Shown here: one piece after another, positions 1 through 5,981 of the stretch
Layout of the letters: each line of letters begins with the position of its first letter
How positions within the stretch are numbered: position 1 is the first letter of the stretch
Source of the DNA: Chloroflexota bacterium
GTDB lineage: Bacteria; Chloroflexota; Limnocylindria; QHBO01
Reading direction: 5' to 3'
DNA length: 17,833 nucleotides
Assembly: GCA_020848055.1 (NCBI GenBank)
Contig: JADLBB010000183.1
Span: 1 to 17,833 of the forward strand
Notes under the pieces: generated by a model
Told to the model about the DNA's origin: nothing
Databases searched by the model: none
What the model saw: only the letters and a program-made list of their open reading frames with translations
Translations under genes and position numbers: made by a program

Positions 1-286
1 CCGACGTCCAGGCCATGGACGCGTTGCCCTCCTCCTCGGCATCGGCACCGGCCCATGCCGCCCCGGTCTGTTCGCGGTCCATGCCCACCGCCTCGTCCCA
101 ATTGCCCTGCACGACCGGGATGTCGCGCGACCTCAGCAGGTCGATCACCTCGCCGGGATGCGGACCGCGCCCCACCACGTCTCCGACGCAGAGGATCGCC
201 TCGGCCCCGATGTGCTCGATGTCACCGAGCACCGCCCGCAGGGCAGGCAGGTTGGCGTGTACGTCGCCAATGACCGCAATGCGCAT
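1..286 (-). CDS. Metallophosphoesterase (calcineurin-like), N-terminal part
   Basis: The first 95 residues of a calcineurin-like phosphoesterase; the gene runs off the left edge. Visible metal-ligand motifs are GDVHAN (D8, H10), CVGDVVGRGP (D36) and GNWDE (N62, D64). These are motifs I-III of the YfcE/diadenosine-tetraphosphatase-like branch, which hydrolyses phosphoesters with a two-metal centre. The usual GNHD/GNND is GNWD here, as in many small bacterial members. The later histidine motifs lie outside the window, so the substrate cannot be inferred. The ATG at 286 is chosen because MRIAVIGDVHAN is the normal beginning of the family. It has no Shine-Dalgarno but a GACAAT hexamer six bases upstream, suggesting a leaderless message. 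It lies 103 bases downstream of the Mrp gene on the same strand. Confidence 0.85.
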   Translation of the reverse strand, partial: MRIAVIGDVHANLPALRAVLGDIEHIGAEAILCVGDVVGRGPHPGEVIDLLRSRDIPVVQGNWDEAVGMDREQTGAAWAGADAEEEGNASMAWTS

Positions 287-292
287 GCCCCG

Positions 293-322
293 ATTGTCGC
301 GGAGCGACGCGCGCAGCCGCAA
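293..322 (-). promoter_or_regulatory. Putative promoter of the metallophosphoesterase gene
   Basis: Read on the minus strand, TTGCGG (322-317), an 18-base spacer and GACAAT (298-293) precede the ATG at 286. Only six bases separate the -10-like hexamer from the start codon, so the transcript would begin at or next to the ATG. The match to a housekeeping promoter is moderate. Confidence 0.4.
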
Positions 323-389
323 TCCCCCGTCGCCCGGACCTTCGAGTCACCACGCTGGTGCGGTTCGGCGTCGCGGAGTTCGGAACCGA

Positions 390-1475
390 TCAGGAGGCGG
401 CGGCGACCACGCTGGGTGCGGCCAGGACGCTTATCCGGCCGGCCACCGTGCGCGCGACCTCGCGCAGCGCGCGGCCCGCGGCCGACTCGTCGCCATCGGG
501 GTACTGCGACGACGTGATCGGCACCCCGGCGTCGCCGCCCGATCGAACGCCCGGCTCGATCGGGATGCGGCCCAGCACGTCGAGCTGCAGCTCGCGGGCG
601 ATCTTGGCGCCGCCGCCCGAACCGAAGATGTCGTGCTCGCTGCCGCAATCGGGGCACACGAAGCCGCTCATGTTCTCGATGACGCCGAGCGTTCGGACAT
701 TGACCTTGTTGAACATCGCGACCGCCTTGCGGGCGTCGAGCAGGCTCACTTCCTGCGGCGTGGTGACGATGACGGCGCCGGTCAACGGGATCAGCTGGCT
801 GAGAGAGAGCGCCGCGTCGCCGGTGCCTGGCGGCAGGTCGATCACCAGGTAATCGAGCTCGCCCCACTCCACGTCGCGCAGGAACTGGGCGATGGCGCTG
901 TGGATCAGCGGCCCGCGCCAGATGACCGGGGCATCGGCCTGCAGGAAGTACTGGATGCTCATCATCTTCACGCCGTGCGCGACGACCGGGTTCGGACGTC
1001 CGCCGGTGCCGGTGACGTGGGCGCCCTGGGTGCCCATCATGAGCGGCACGTTGGGTCCGGTGATGTCGGCGTCCAGCAGACCGACCGTAGCGCCATCGCG
1101 CGCCAGGCTGACGGCCAGGTTGACCGCCACCGTGGACTTGCCCACGCCGCCCTTGCCGGAAGCGACCGCGATCGTGTTGCGCACGCCCGGGATCAGGTCG
1201 GTGGCGGGACCACCGAAGGTGCGCTTGACGTTGGCCGCCCAGTCAACGCGCACCAGGCTGGCACCCAGCGCGGTCAGCGCATCGCCGATATCGCTCTCGA
1301 TCTTGGCCTTCAGCGGGCAAGCGGGGGTCGTAAGCTCGACGGTCAGGTCCACGACGCTGCCGTCGATGTTGACGCTCTTGACCATCCCGAGCGACACGAG
1401 GTCGCGCCCGATCTCTGGGTCCTTCACGCCGCCGAGCGCGGCGAGGATGTTCTCATCCGTCAGTTGGTTGGGCAT
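390..1475 (-). CDS. mrp: Mrp/NBP35-type P-loop ATPase, iron-sulfur cluster carrier
   Basis: 361 residues, full length for Mrp/ApbC. Residues about 5-85 are a MIP18 (DUF59) domain with the conserved T-x-A-C-P (TTPACPLK, near 49-56). Residues about 98-350 are the ParA/MinD-like ATPase: deviant Walker A GKGGVGKS at 107-114, LLDADITGPN near 133-142, Walker B-like DLPPGTGD at 213-220, and the CPDC pair (C274, C277) that bridges an Fe-S cluster between subunits. The family dimerises in the cytosol and delivers [4Fe-4S] clusters to apo-enzymes. The ATG at 1475 gives the normal MIP18 N-terminus; an AGGAG lies about 15 bases upstream, rather far for a Shine-Dalgarno. It is preceded by the LPDTG gene and followed by the metallophosphoesterase, all on the minus strand but with gaps of about 100 bases. 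I see no missing key residue. Confidence 0.96.
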   Translation of the reverse strand: MPNQLTDENILAALGGVKDPEIGRDLVSLGMVKSVNIDGSVVDLTVELTTPACPLKAKIESDIGDALTALGASLVRVDWAANVKRTFGGPATDLIPGVRNTIAVASGKGGVGKSTVAVNLAVSLARDGATVGLLDADITGPNVPLMMGTQGAHVTGTGGRPNPVVAHGVKMMSIQYFLQADAPVIWRGPLIHSAIAQFLRDVEWGELDYLVIDLPPGTGDAALSLSQLIPLTGAVIVTTPQEVSLLDARKAVAMFNKVNVRTLGVIENMSGFVCPDCGSEHDIFGSGGGAKIARELQLDVLGRIPIEPGVRSGGDAGVPITSSQYPDGDESAAGRALREVARTVAGRISVLAAPSVVAAAS

Positions 1476-1500
1476 GGTGTGACTGGAGGGCTCCTGCTGC

Positions 1501-1525
1501 GGACCGATGCGGTCCCCTGAGCCTA
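1501..1525 (-). promoter_or_regulatory. Putative mrp promoter with an inverted repeat at the transcript start
   Basis: On the minus strand, TAGGCT (1525-1520) is a plausible -10 box; transcription would start near 1513. A perfect inverted repeat, GGACCG-CAT-CGGTCC (1515-1501), lies exactly over that start. It could be an operator or a 5' stabilising hairpin. No clear -35 is visible. The rest of the 97-base gap between the LPDTG gene and mrp shows nothing else. Confidence 0.4.
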
Positions 1526-1572
1526 GCAGAGGCGCCGCCGACCTTCACACAGCCGATGTTGAGGTCGCCTCC

Positions 1573-2553
1573 TCAGACCCTCCGACGCGCGTCAACCAAC
1601 CTCCACGTCCCCGCGGCCAGCAGCATGGCCGCTGGCAGGGCCGGCCACCACGGGCCACCGTCGCCCGGGGTTGCGACGCCGGTGTCGGGCAGCTCGCCGG
1701 CGGTCGGTGCGGGTGTTGGGTTCGCGGTGGGCGCCGCAGTGGATGTCGCGGTCGGCGCGGATGTGGGCGCGGGCAAGGAGACCGACAGGCTGACCTCCAG
1801 CGTCGGTTCGCCCTCGACCTGGATGATCCCGTCGCCGGTGATGTCCACCGTCGCGTCCACCCCAAGCCCGGCTACCGAAGTCAGGGAGGCGCGTGAGGCG
1901 TCATCTATCTCGGCGGACGGCAGCGTCGCATCCCCGACCATGAAGTCGCCGTTGCCGAGATCGGTGACCGGGCCGGTAACGGATGTCACCCCGGTGAACG
2001 AGGTGGGCGCGCCAACCGTGGTGTCGACCTGGAACGTGACCGCAAGCGTCGTACCGGCTGCGGCGGGCACGCCGATCAGGGTCGCGTAGGCCGGGTCGCC
2101 CTCCACCATGGTCACCGGCGCGGCGAGCCGGTCGCCTATCAGGTAGGCATCGGCATCGGGTCCGTAGACGTCGTCGACCCGCACCACGGTGCCGCTCACG
2201 GTGCACGCCGAGACGAACTCCAGGCGCGTGATAGTTCCCCCTTCGCGGGTCACCGACAGGCAGGTCGGCGTGCCGCCCACGAACCAGGGCAGGTTCGTGT
2301 CGGCGGGTGGCACCAGTTCCGCATCGGCGGTGATCGTTTCGAGCAACCCGGAGAAGCCGAACCGGATGGCACCATCGGTCGGTGCGGTGGCATCGGGTGC
2401 CACGTAGTCGAGGTAGACGCCGGCCTCGACGGTGGTCTCGGGCAGGCCGCCCGCTATGGCAGTTGCGGCGGACAGACCACCCAGGACGAGGCAGAACAGC
2501 AGGCTGGCGGATGTTCGGACGCCACGCAGGTAGCGCGGGTTGAGGGCAGGCAT
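1573..2553 (-). CDS. Secreted LPDTG-anchored surface protein of unknown function
   Basis: 326 residues with a complete export and wall-sorting layout. The N-terminus has basic residues, then a hydrophobic stretch (about 15-33) ending in TAIA-GG, a likely signal peptidase I site near residue 34. The mature part (about 35-255) is rich in V, T, G and D and looks like beta-sandwich secretory protein; it has two cysteines (C98, C117) that could form a disulfide. A Pro/Thr/Ala-rich spacer (about 260-287) follows. The end is the sorting signal LPDTG at 288-292, a hydrophobic segment containing WWPALPAAMLLAAG, and a basic tail, DARRRV. Sortases cut LPxTG between T and G and attach the protein to the wall; no sortase is in this window. 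ATG 2553 has GGAG about 11 bases upstream. I do not recognise the mature domain and propose no activity for it. Confidence 0.85.
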   Translation of the reverse strand: MPALNPRYLRGVRTSASLLFCLVLGGLSAATAIAGGLPETTVEAGVYLDYVAPDATAPTDGAIRFGFSGLLETITADAELVPPADTNLPWFVGGTPTCLSVTREGGTITRLEFVSACTVSGTVVRVDDVYGPDADAYLIGDRLAAPVTMVEGDPAYATLIGVPAAAGTTLAVTFQVDTTVGAPTSFTGVTSVTGPVTDLGNGDFMVGDATLPSAEIDDASRASLTSVAGLGVDATVDITGDGIIQVEGEPTLEVSLSVSLPAPTSAPTATSTAAPTANPTPAPTAGELPDTGVATPGDGGPWWPALPAAMLLAAGTWRLVDARRRV

Positions 2554-2574
2554 GACGGTAAAGGCTCCGTGTGG

Positions 2575-2593
2575 ACGGCCGTTGCCCGGCCGT
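2575..2593. repeat. Perfect stem-loop upstream of the LPDTG gene
   Basis: ACGGCCG, loop TTGCC, CGGCCGT: a seven-base-pair perfect hairpin in the 92-base gap between the PIG-L-like gene and the LPDTG gene. It has no following T-run on either strand, so it is at best a weak terminator for the upstream gene or a leader hairpin for the LPDTG message. Confidence 0.5.
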
Positions 2594-2602
2594 GGGGCAC
2601 AG

Positions 2603-2630
2603 TTCAGGCGGCGAGGTTCAGGCGGCGAGG
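2603..2630. repeat. Two tandem copies of a 14-base unit
   Basis: TTCAGGCGGCGAGG occurs twice without a gap (2603-2616, 2617-2630), directly after the 3' end of the PIG-L-like gene (stop at 2646). It looks like a recent slippage duplication in non-coding DNA. No other copies were noticed in the window. Confidence 0.9.
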
Positions 2631-2645
2631 CTCACTCGATGAGCA

Positions 2646-3500
2646 TCAGGCAAGACCGTCGAACAGGCCCCCCTCTCCCCCAACGGGTGCTGGCAGCACG
2701 GAGGCGGCCAGCCGGTAGTGCTCGGCCGCCAGGAACGCGTCGCGGCGGTCGGCTCCCCAGTCGTGGAACGGTCCGGCGGAGCCGGTCTGCGACACGTGAC
2801 GGCTGATGGCCGCCAGCTTGAGCCTGGCAAGCTCGCCAAGGTCGATCGACAGCGTGGGGTCGCCTGGCGAACCGTATCCGTCCGCGGGCGCCAGGGCTCC
2901 CAGCGCCTCCACGTCGGCGGGCGGAACCACCAGCTGGTACAGCTTCGCAGCCTGCCACGCGACTTGGTCCTCGTCGAGGTCGTCCTCGTAAGCCAGCGGC
3001 TGCGCGGCTCGGCGATAGGCTGCGGCGACCGCCTTCGACAGCACGACGTGATCGACGTCACCGGTGACGCCATCGGGCCCGAAGCTCATGATGACCTGCG
3101 GCTGGTGCATGCGGATCGGTTCGACGATCCGCCCGACCAGGTGGTCGAAGTTGACCTGGTCCAGTTCGCCCTCCACGTAGTCGAGCATCCGCACGATGCG
3201 GACCCCGAGCAGCGAGACCGATCGCCGCAGCTCGTCCTCGCGGACGGTGTCGAGGTTGCGCCACACCACCGGGTTGGTCTTGACATCGCGATTCTTGCCG
3301 CCGGGGGCGGGCGACCTGGTCACCAGGCGCGGATCGGTCCAGCCGCGGGTGGCGCACACCAGCACCACGTGGGCACCCACCGATGCAGCACTGGCGATCG
3401 CACCACCGAAGCCGAACGCCTCGTCACCGGGGTGGGCGACGACGACCATCAGGCTGCGGGCTGGCGCTCGCTCGCGAACGGGTCGCCACAGGGATGACAC
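2646..3500 (-). CDS. PIG-L/LmbE-like protein with altered catalytic residues
   Basis: 284 residues with the PIG-L/LmbE fold that in MshB, LmbE and PIG-L removes N-acetyl groups using one zinc ion. The N-terminal motif, normally AHPDDE, is AHPGDE (H23, G25, D26). The later motif, normally G-HPDH, is G-DVDH (D148, H151). By the MshB model the zinc ligands (first His, second Asp, last His) are kept, but the general-base Asp and the first His of HPDH, which helps in the transition state, are replaced. Either the chemistry has changed or the protein is no longer a deacetylase. The start is GTG at 3500, with TATACT seven bases upstream and no Shine-Dalgarno; an ATG 17 codons later (3449) would still keep the AHPGDE motif. 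It lies 18 bases after the deaminase stop, so it may also be read from that transcript. Confidence 0.85.
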   Translation of the reverse strand: MSSLWRPVRERAPARSLMVVVAHPGDEAFGFGGAIASAASVGAHVVLVCATRGWTDPRLVTRSPAPGGKNRDVKTNPVVWRNLDTVREDELRRSVSLLGVRIVRMLDYVEGELDQVNFDHLVGRIVEPIRMHQPQVIMSFGPDGVTGDVDHVVLSKAVAAAYRRAAQPLAYEDDLDEDQVAWQAAKLYQLVVPPADVEALGALAPADGYGSPGDPTLSIDLGELARLKLAAISRHVSQTGSAGPFHDWGADRRDAFLAAEHYRLAASVLPAPVGGEGGLFDGLA

Positions 3501-3507
3501 GGCGGGC

Positions 3508-3513
3508 AGTATA
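3508..3513 (-). promoter_or_regulatory. -10-like TATACT before the GTG start of the PIG-L-like gene
   Basis: TATACT (3513-3508, minus strand) matches five of six consensus -10 bases and ends seven bases before GTG 3500, the leaderless spacing. It sits in the 18-base gap after the deaminase stop codon. No good -35 is seen, which is common for leaderless promoters. Confidence 0.45.
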
Positions 3514-3518
3514 CGGGC

Positions 3519-4589
3519 CTAGCGGCCGGCCTCGACGGGGATCGCCGCATGGCCGTTGGTCGCCGCTCGCTCCGTCACCGAGCTTGCGATGACCGGAGCC
3601 CGGTCCAGGAAGCTCGCCCGGTGGCCGGTATCGATCGCGCGAGCCAGCTCCTCGGGCGACAGGGCATCGTGGCGCAGGAGCAGCAGCAGCTCCTCGCGCA
3701 GGTAGGTCCGCAGCATCTCGGGGCCGTCGGTGCTGATGGTGAAGTTCACGCCGTGCTCGATCAGCTGGCGCAGCACGCGACGCACGTCGGCCATGCTGTG
3801 CAACACGCGCGTGTTGAGGTTCGAGGTGGGACAGACCTCCAGCACCGTCCCCCGCTCGCGAAGCAGGTCGAGCACGCGCGGATCGTCGGCCGCGTGGACG
3901 CCATGACCGATGCGATCCGGCGCCAGCTGCTCGACCGCCCGGCGCACCTCGTCGGGACCGCCGGTCTCACCCGCGTGCACGGTCAGGCCGAGGCCGGCAC
4001 GACGGCACTCTGCATACAGGTCGGCGTAATCGGCGAACCTGAAGCCCTCTACCTCGGGGCCGGCGATGTCGATCCCCACAACGCCGCGCTGCAGCCAGGC
4101 AATGGCCTTGGCCGCGATGATCTCGTTGAGGGCGATCGAGAACCCGCGATCCAGGCACAGGATGATGCCGGCCCGGATCTGTGGATACTCCAGTACCGCG
4201 CGATCCATGCCGCGCACGGCCGCCGCGATGATGTGATCGAGGTCCTGCTCGCCGCCGCGGTTGCGCTTCATCGGGTTGAAGCGCAGCTCGACCTGGGTGA
4301 TGTTGTTGCGCCGGTAAGCGTCGCCGATGACCTCGTACACGCTGCGCTCGACCGCGAAGGGGCTGGACTGGATCAGCTCGGTCCAGTGGAACAGCTCGAG
4401 GTAGTGCTCGAACCCACGGGGCCGGCGCCCCACCGTGATCAGGTCGCGGAAGGCCCAGTAGTCCTTGGTCGGCAGGCGGATGCCCTGTGCGTGCGCTATG
4501 CCCCACATGATTGCGGGCGTCACCGCGGCTCCGAGGTGCAGGTGCAACTCGCTGAGCGGCGTACGTGGATCTAGGCGCGAACGCGGCAA
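3519..4589 (-). CDS. Adenosine deaminase-family amidohydrolase
   Basis: 356 residues of the adenosine/AMP/aminodeoxyfutalosine deaminase group of metal-dependent hydrolases. Zinc and catalytic motifs: HLH (H16, H18), HAGE (H205, E208), RIGHGVHA (H229), CPTSN, and STDGP (D288). Two substrate-side positions differ from classical Add: HLDG after HxH is HLGAA, and the Asp pair TDDP is TDGP, so the second Asp, which contacts the purine ring in mammalian ADA, is Gly. Deamination of a purine nucleoside is likely, but the exact substrate is uncertain. The reading frame is open upstream to 4676. I prefer TTG 4589 because AGGAG lies five bases before it (4599-4595), the longer form would overlap the divergent gene's start, and MPRSRLDPRTPLSELHLHLG is a normal family N-terminus. 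Confidence 0.85.
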   Translation of the reverse strand: MPRSRLDPRTPLSELHLHLGAAVTPAIMWGIAHAQGIRLPTKDYWAFRDLITVGRRPRGFEHYLELFHWTELIQSSPFAVERSVYEVIGDAYRRNNITQVELRFNPMKRNRGGEQDLDHIIAAAVRGMDRAVLEYPQIRAGIILCLDRGFSIALNEIIAAKAIAWLQRGVVGIDIAGPEVEGFRFADYADLYAECRRAGLGLTVHAGETGGPDEVRRAVEQLAPDRIGHGVHAADDPRVLDLLRERGTVLEVCPTSNLNTRVLHSMADVRRVLRQLIEHGVNFTISTDGPEMLRTYLREELLLLLRHDALSPEELARAIDTGHRASFLDRAPVIASSVTERAATNGHAAIPVEAGR

Positions 4590-4594
4590 TCTGG

Positions 4595-4625
4595 CTCCTG
4601 TGTGCGCGGGGTTCAATCGAGTGTA
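4595..4625 (-). promoter_or_regulatory. Deaminase promoter -10 and Shine-Dalgarno
   Basis: On the minus strand TACACT (4625-4620) is a plausible -10 box. The AGGAG at 4599-4595, five bases before TTG 4589, is a clear Shine-Dalgarno and decides this non-ATG start. The -10 overlaps the presumed -35 of the divergent zinc-ribbon gene, so the two promoters probably interfere. Confidence 0.5.
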
Positions 4626-4646
4626 GCGCAGGCCCGATGCTAGAAT
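4618..4646 (+). promoter_or_regulatory. Putative promoter of the zinc-ribbon gene (leaderless spacing)
   Basis: CGAGTG (4618-4623), 17 bases, TAGAAT (4641-4646), then eight bases to ATG 4655. The same hexamers with identical spacings precede the DNA polymerase X gene at the far end of the window, which supports this being a true promoter class. Confidence 0.5.
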
Positions 4647-4654
4647 CGGAGCCC

Positions 4655-5059
4655 ATGGAAGTGATCCGTGACGCAATCGAATGGATCGGCACCGAGTCCG
4701 GCCGGTTCGCCTTCACCATCGCGCCGTACCTGCTGGTCGGGTTGGTCGGCCTGTACGTGCTGTGGCTGCTGGTCGGCTACCTCCGCGTCAGCCAGGTCGG
4801 CCTGGGCGAAGGCCGCGGCACGCAGGCGGCCGTCCCGCTGCCGGCGCTCGACGATGTCCCGGCCGATCAGCCTCGCGGCGTCCCGTACTGCGGCGCCGAC
4901 CACCTGCAGTACCCGCTGGGGGCACGCTTCTGCACCGCCTGCGAGCGGGACCTGCTGATCGACTGCGCCAACTGCGGCGCAACTTCCCCGGCATCGGAGC
5001 CGTCCTGCTACCGCTGCGGCGCCCCGACCGGCGAACCACCGCGCGAACTGCACGCCTGA
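4655..5059 (+). CDS. Small membrane-anchored protein with zinc ribbons
   Basis: 134 residues. One hydrophobic segment, about residues 20-42 (FTIAPYLLVGLVGLYVLWLLV), is followed by a short polar linker and a cysteine-rich C-terminus: C79 with H83, CxxC at 93/96, CxxC at 104/107 and CxxC at 118/121. This is a double zinc-ribbon pattern, as in many small bacterial membrane proteins. The first knuckle has a single Cys (YCGADH), so His83 may be the fourth ligand or this ribbon is degenerate. No enzymatic motif is visible. The start ATG 4655 follows TAGAAT by eight bases. An upstream in-frame ATG at 4565 would add 30 residues lying inside the deaminase gene and its promoter, and is unlikely. It is followed after 43 bases by ccsA; cotranscription is likely, but a functional link is not demonstrated. 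Confidence 0.8.
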   Translation: MEVIRDAIEWIGTESGRFAFTIAPYLLVGLVGLYVLWLLVGYLRVSQVGLGEGRGTQAAVPLPALDDVPADQPRGVPYCGADHLQYPLGARFCTACERDLLIDCANCGATSPASEPSCYRCGAPTGEPPRELHA

Positions 5060-5102
5060 CCGGCCGATCCGGTCGGGCGAGCCGCCACCGGATCGATCCT
5101 GA

Positions 5103-5981
5103 GTGACCAACCTGCTCCTCATCCTCAACCTGACCGCTTTGGCGCTGCTCGTGGGCACGGTGGCCGTGGGCCTGGCGGGCGTGCTCGTCGGGCTCGCGGG
5201 TCGAACCGTTCCGGCCAGCGTGCCCAGGGGCCCCGATGCGACCCACAGCGCCGTCGCCGGGACTGCGGCCCGGCTGGCCCTCATGGGGGTGGTGGCCGCC
5301 GCAGCGGTGCTGCTGACATCGGTCATGCTGCGCGCCGCGATGGTCGGCCACGCTCCGTGGTCGAACCTGCACGAGTTCAGCCTTGCCTTCGCTGCCGTGC
5401 TGCTGGTGGTCTATCTCGCCCTTGCGCGCGGCACGCCGATAGCCGCGCTGGCGCCGCTGGCCGCCCTGCTCGCGGCCGGCATCGTGGGCGCTGGCCTCAG
5501 CCTGGACGACTCAATGGATCCCCTCGTGCCCGCACTGCAACAGCCACTGCTGCTCACGATTCACGTGGGTTCGGCCGTGGTGGCGTACGCGATCGTCGGC
5601 GTCGCCTTCGTGACCGCGGCGGCCGAGTTGGTCCAGCGCGCGACCGGCGATCGGATCGCGGCCATGCCCCGCTCCTCGACGCTGCGCCTGGCCTCGCATC
5701 GGGCGGTGCTCCTTGGCTTCCCGATCCTGACCCTCGCCATCGCGCTCGGCGCGCTATGGGCCAACCTCGCCTGGCGCGCCTACTGGAGCAACGATCCCAA
5801 GGAGCTGGCCGCGGCCGCGACGTGGCTCGTGTTCGGTGCCTACCTGCACGTCGCCAACCGACGTGATCGGTGGGGCGCCATGGCCCCCTGGCTCATCGTG
5901 CTGGGTTTCGCCGGCGTGCTGTTCACCTACATCGGCGCAGGGTTGTTCATCGTCGGCGAGCACAGCTACGGACGGCCCTGA
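5103..5981 (+). CDS. ccsA: CcsA/ResC-type cytochrome c assembly membrane protein
   Basis: 292 residues, multi-pass (about eight hydrophobic segments), the heme-handling subunit of system II cytochrome c maturation. Family landmarks in order: GHAPWSNLHEF (the conserved PW-N-E element), LLTIHVGSAVVAYA with a likely heme-ligand His, WANLAWRAYWSNDPKELAA (the WWD-type segment) and GAGLFIVGEHSYG (the conserved late His). The usual W-x-WDPKE reads W-SNDPKE, with Asn where the last Trp is expected. The family presents heme outside the membrane for attachment to CxxCH apocytochromes together with ResB/CcsB, which is not seen here. The GTG start at 5103 lacks a Shine-Dalgarno and probably depends on the upstream zinc-ribbon gene. 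The 3' end overlaps the convergent DUF255 gene by 16 bases. Confidence 0.88.
   Translation: MTNLLLILNLTALALLVGTVAVGLAGVLVGLAGRTVPASVPRGPDATHSAVAGTAARLALMGVVAAAAVLLTSVMLRAAMVGHAPWSNLHEFSLAFAAVLLVVYLALARGTPIAALAPLAALLAAGIVGAGLSLDDSMDPLVPALQQPLLLTIHVGSAVVAYAIVGVAFVTAAAELVQRATGDRIAAMPRSSTLRLASHRAVLLGFPILTLAIALGALWANLAWRAYWSNDPKELAAAATWLVFGAYLHVANRRDRWGAMAPWLIVLGFAGVLFTYIGAGLFIVGEHSYGRP

Noticed and set aside
15..1520. 501-codon open frame on the plus strand
   Set aside because: Antisense to the Mrp ATPase and metallophosphoesterase; no recognisable domain and a low-complexity Arg/Ser/Pro composition.
1680..1790. Repeat-like stretch of PT/AP codons
   Set aside because: It encodes the Pro/Thr spacer of the LPDTG protein; the units are irregular and it is neither a CRISPR nor a satellite array.
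4590..4676. Longer N-terminus for the deaminase
   Set aside because: It would overlap the divergent gene's start and promoter, while TTG 4589 has an AGGAG five bases upstream and a normal family beginning.
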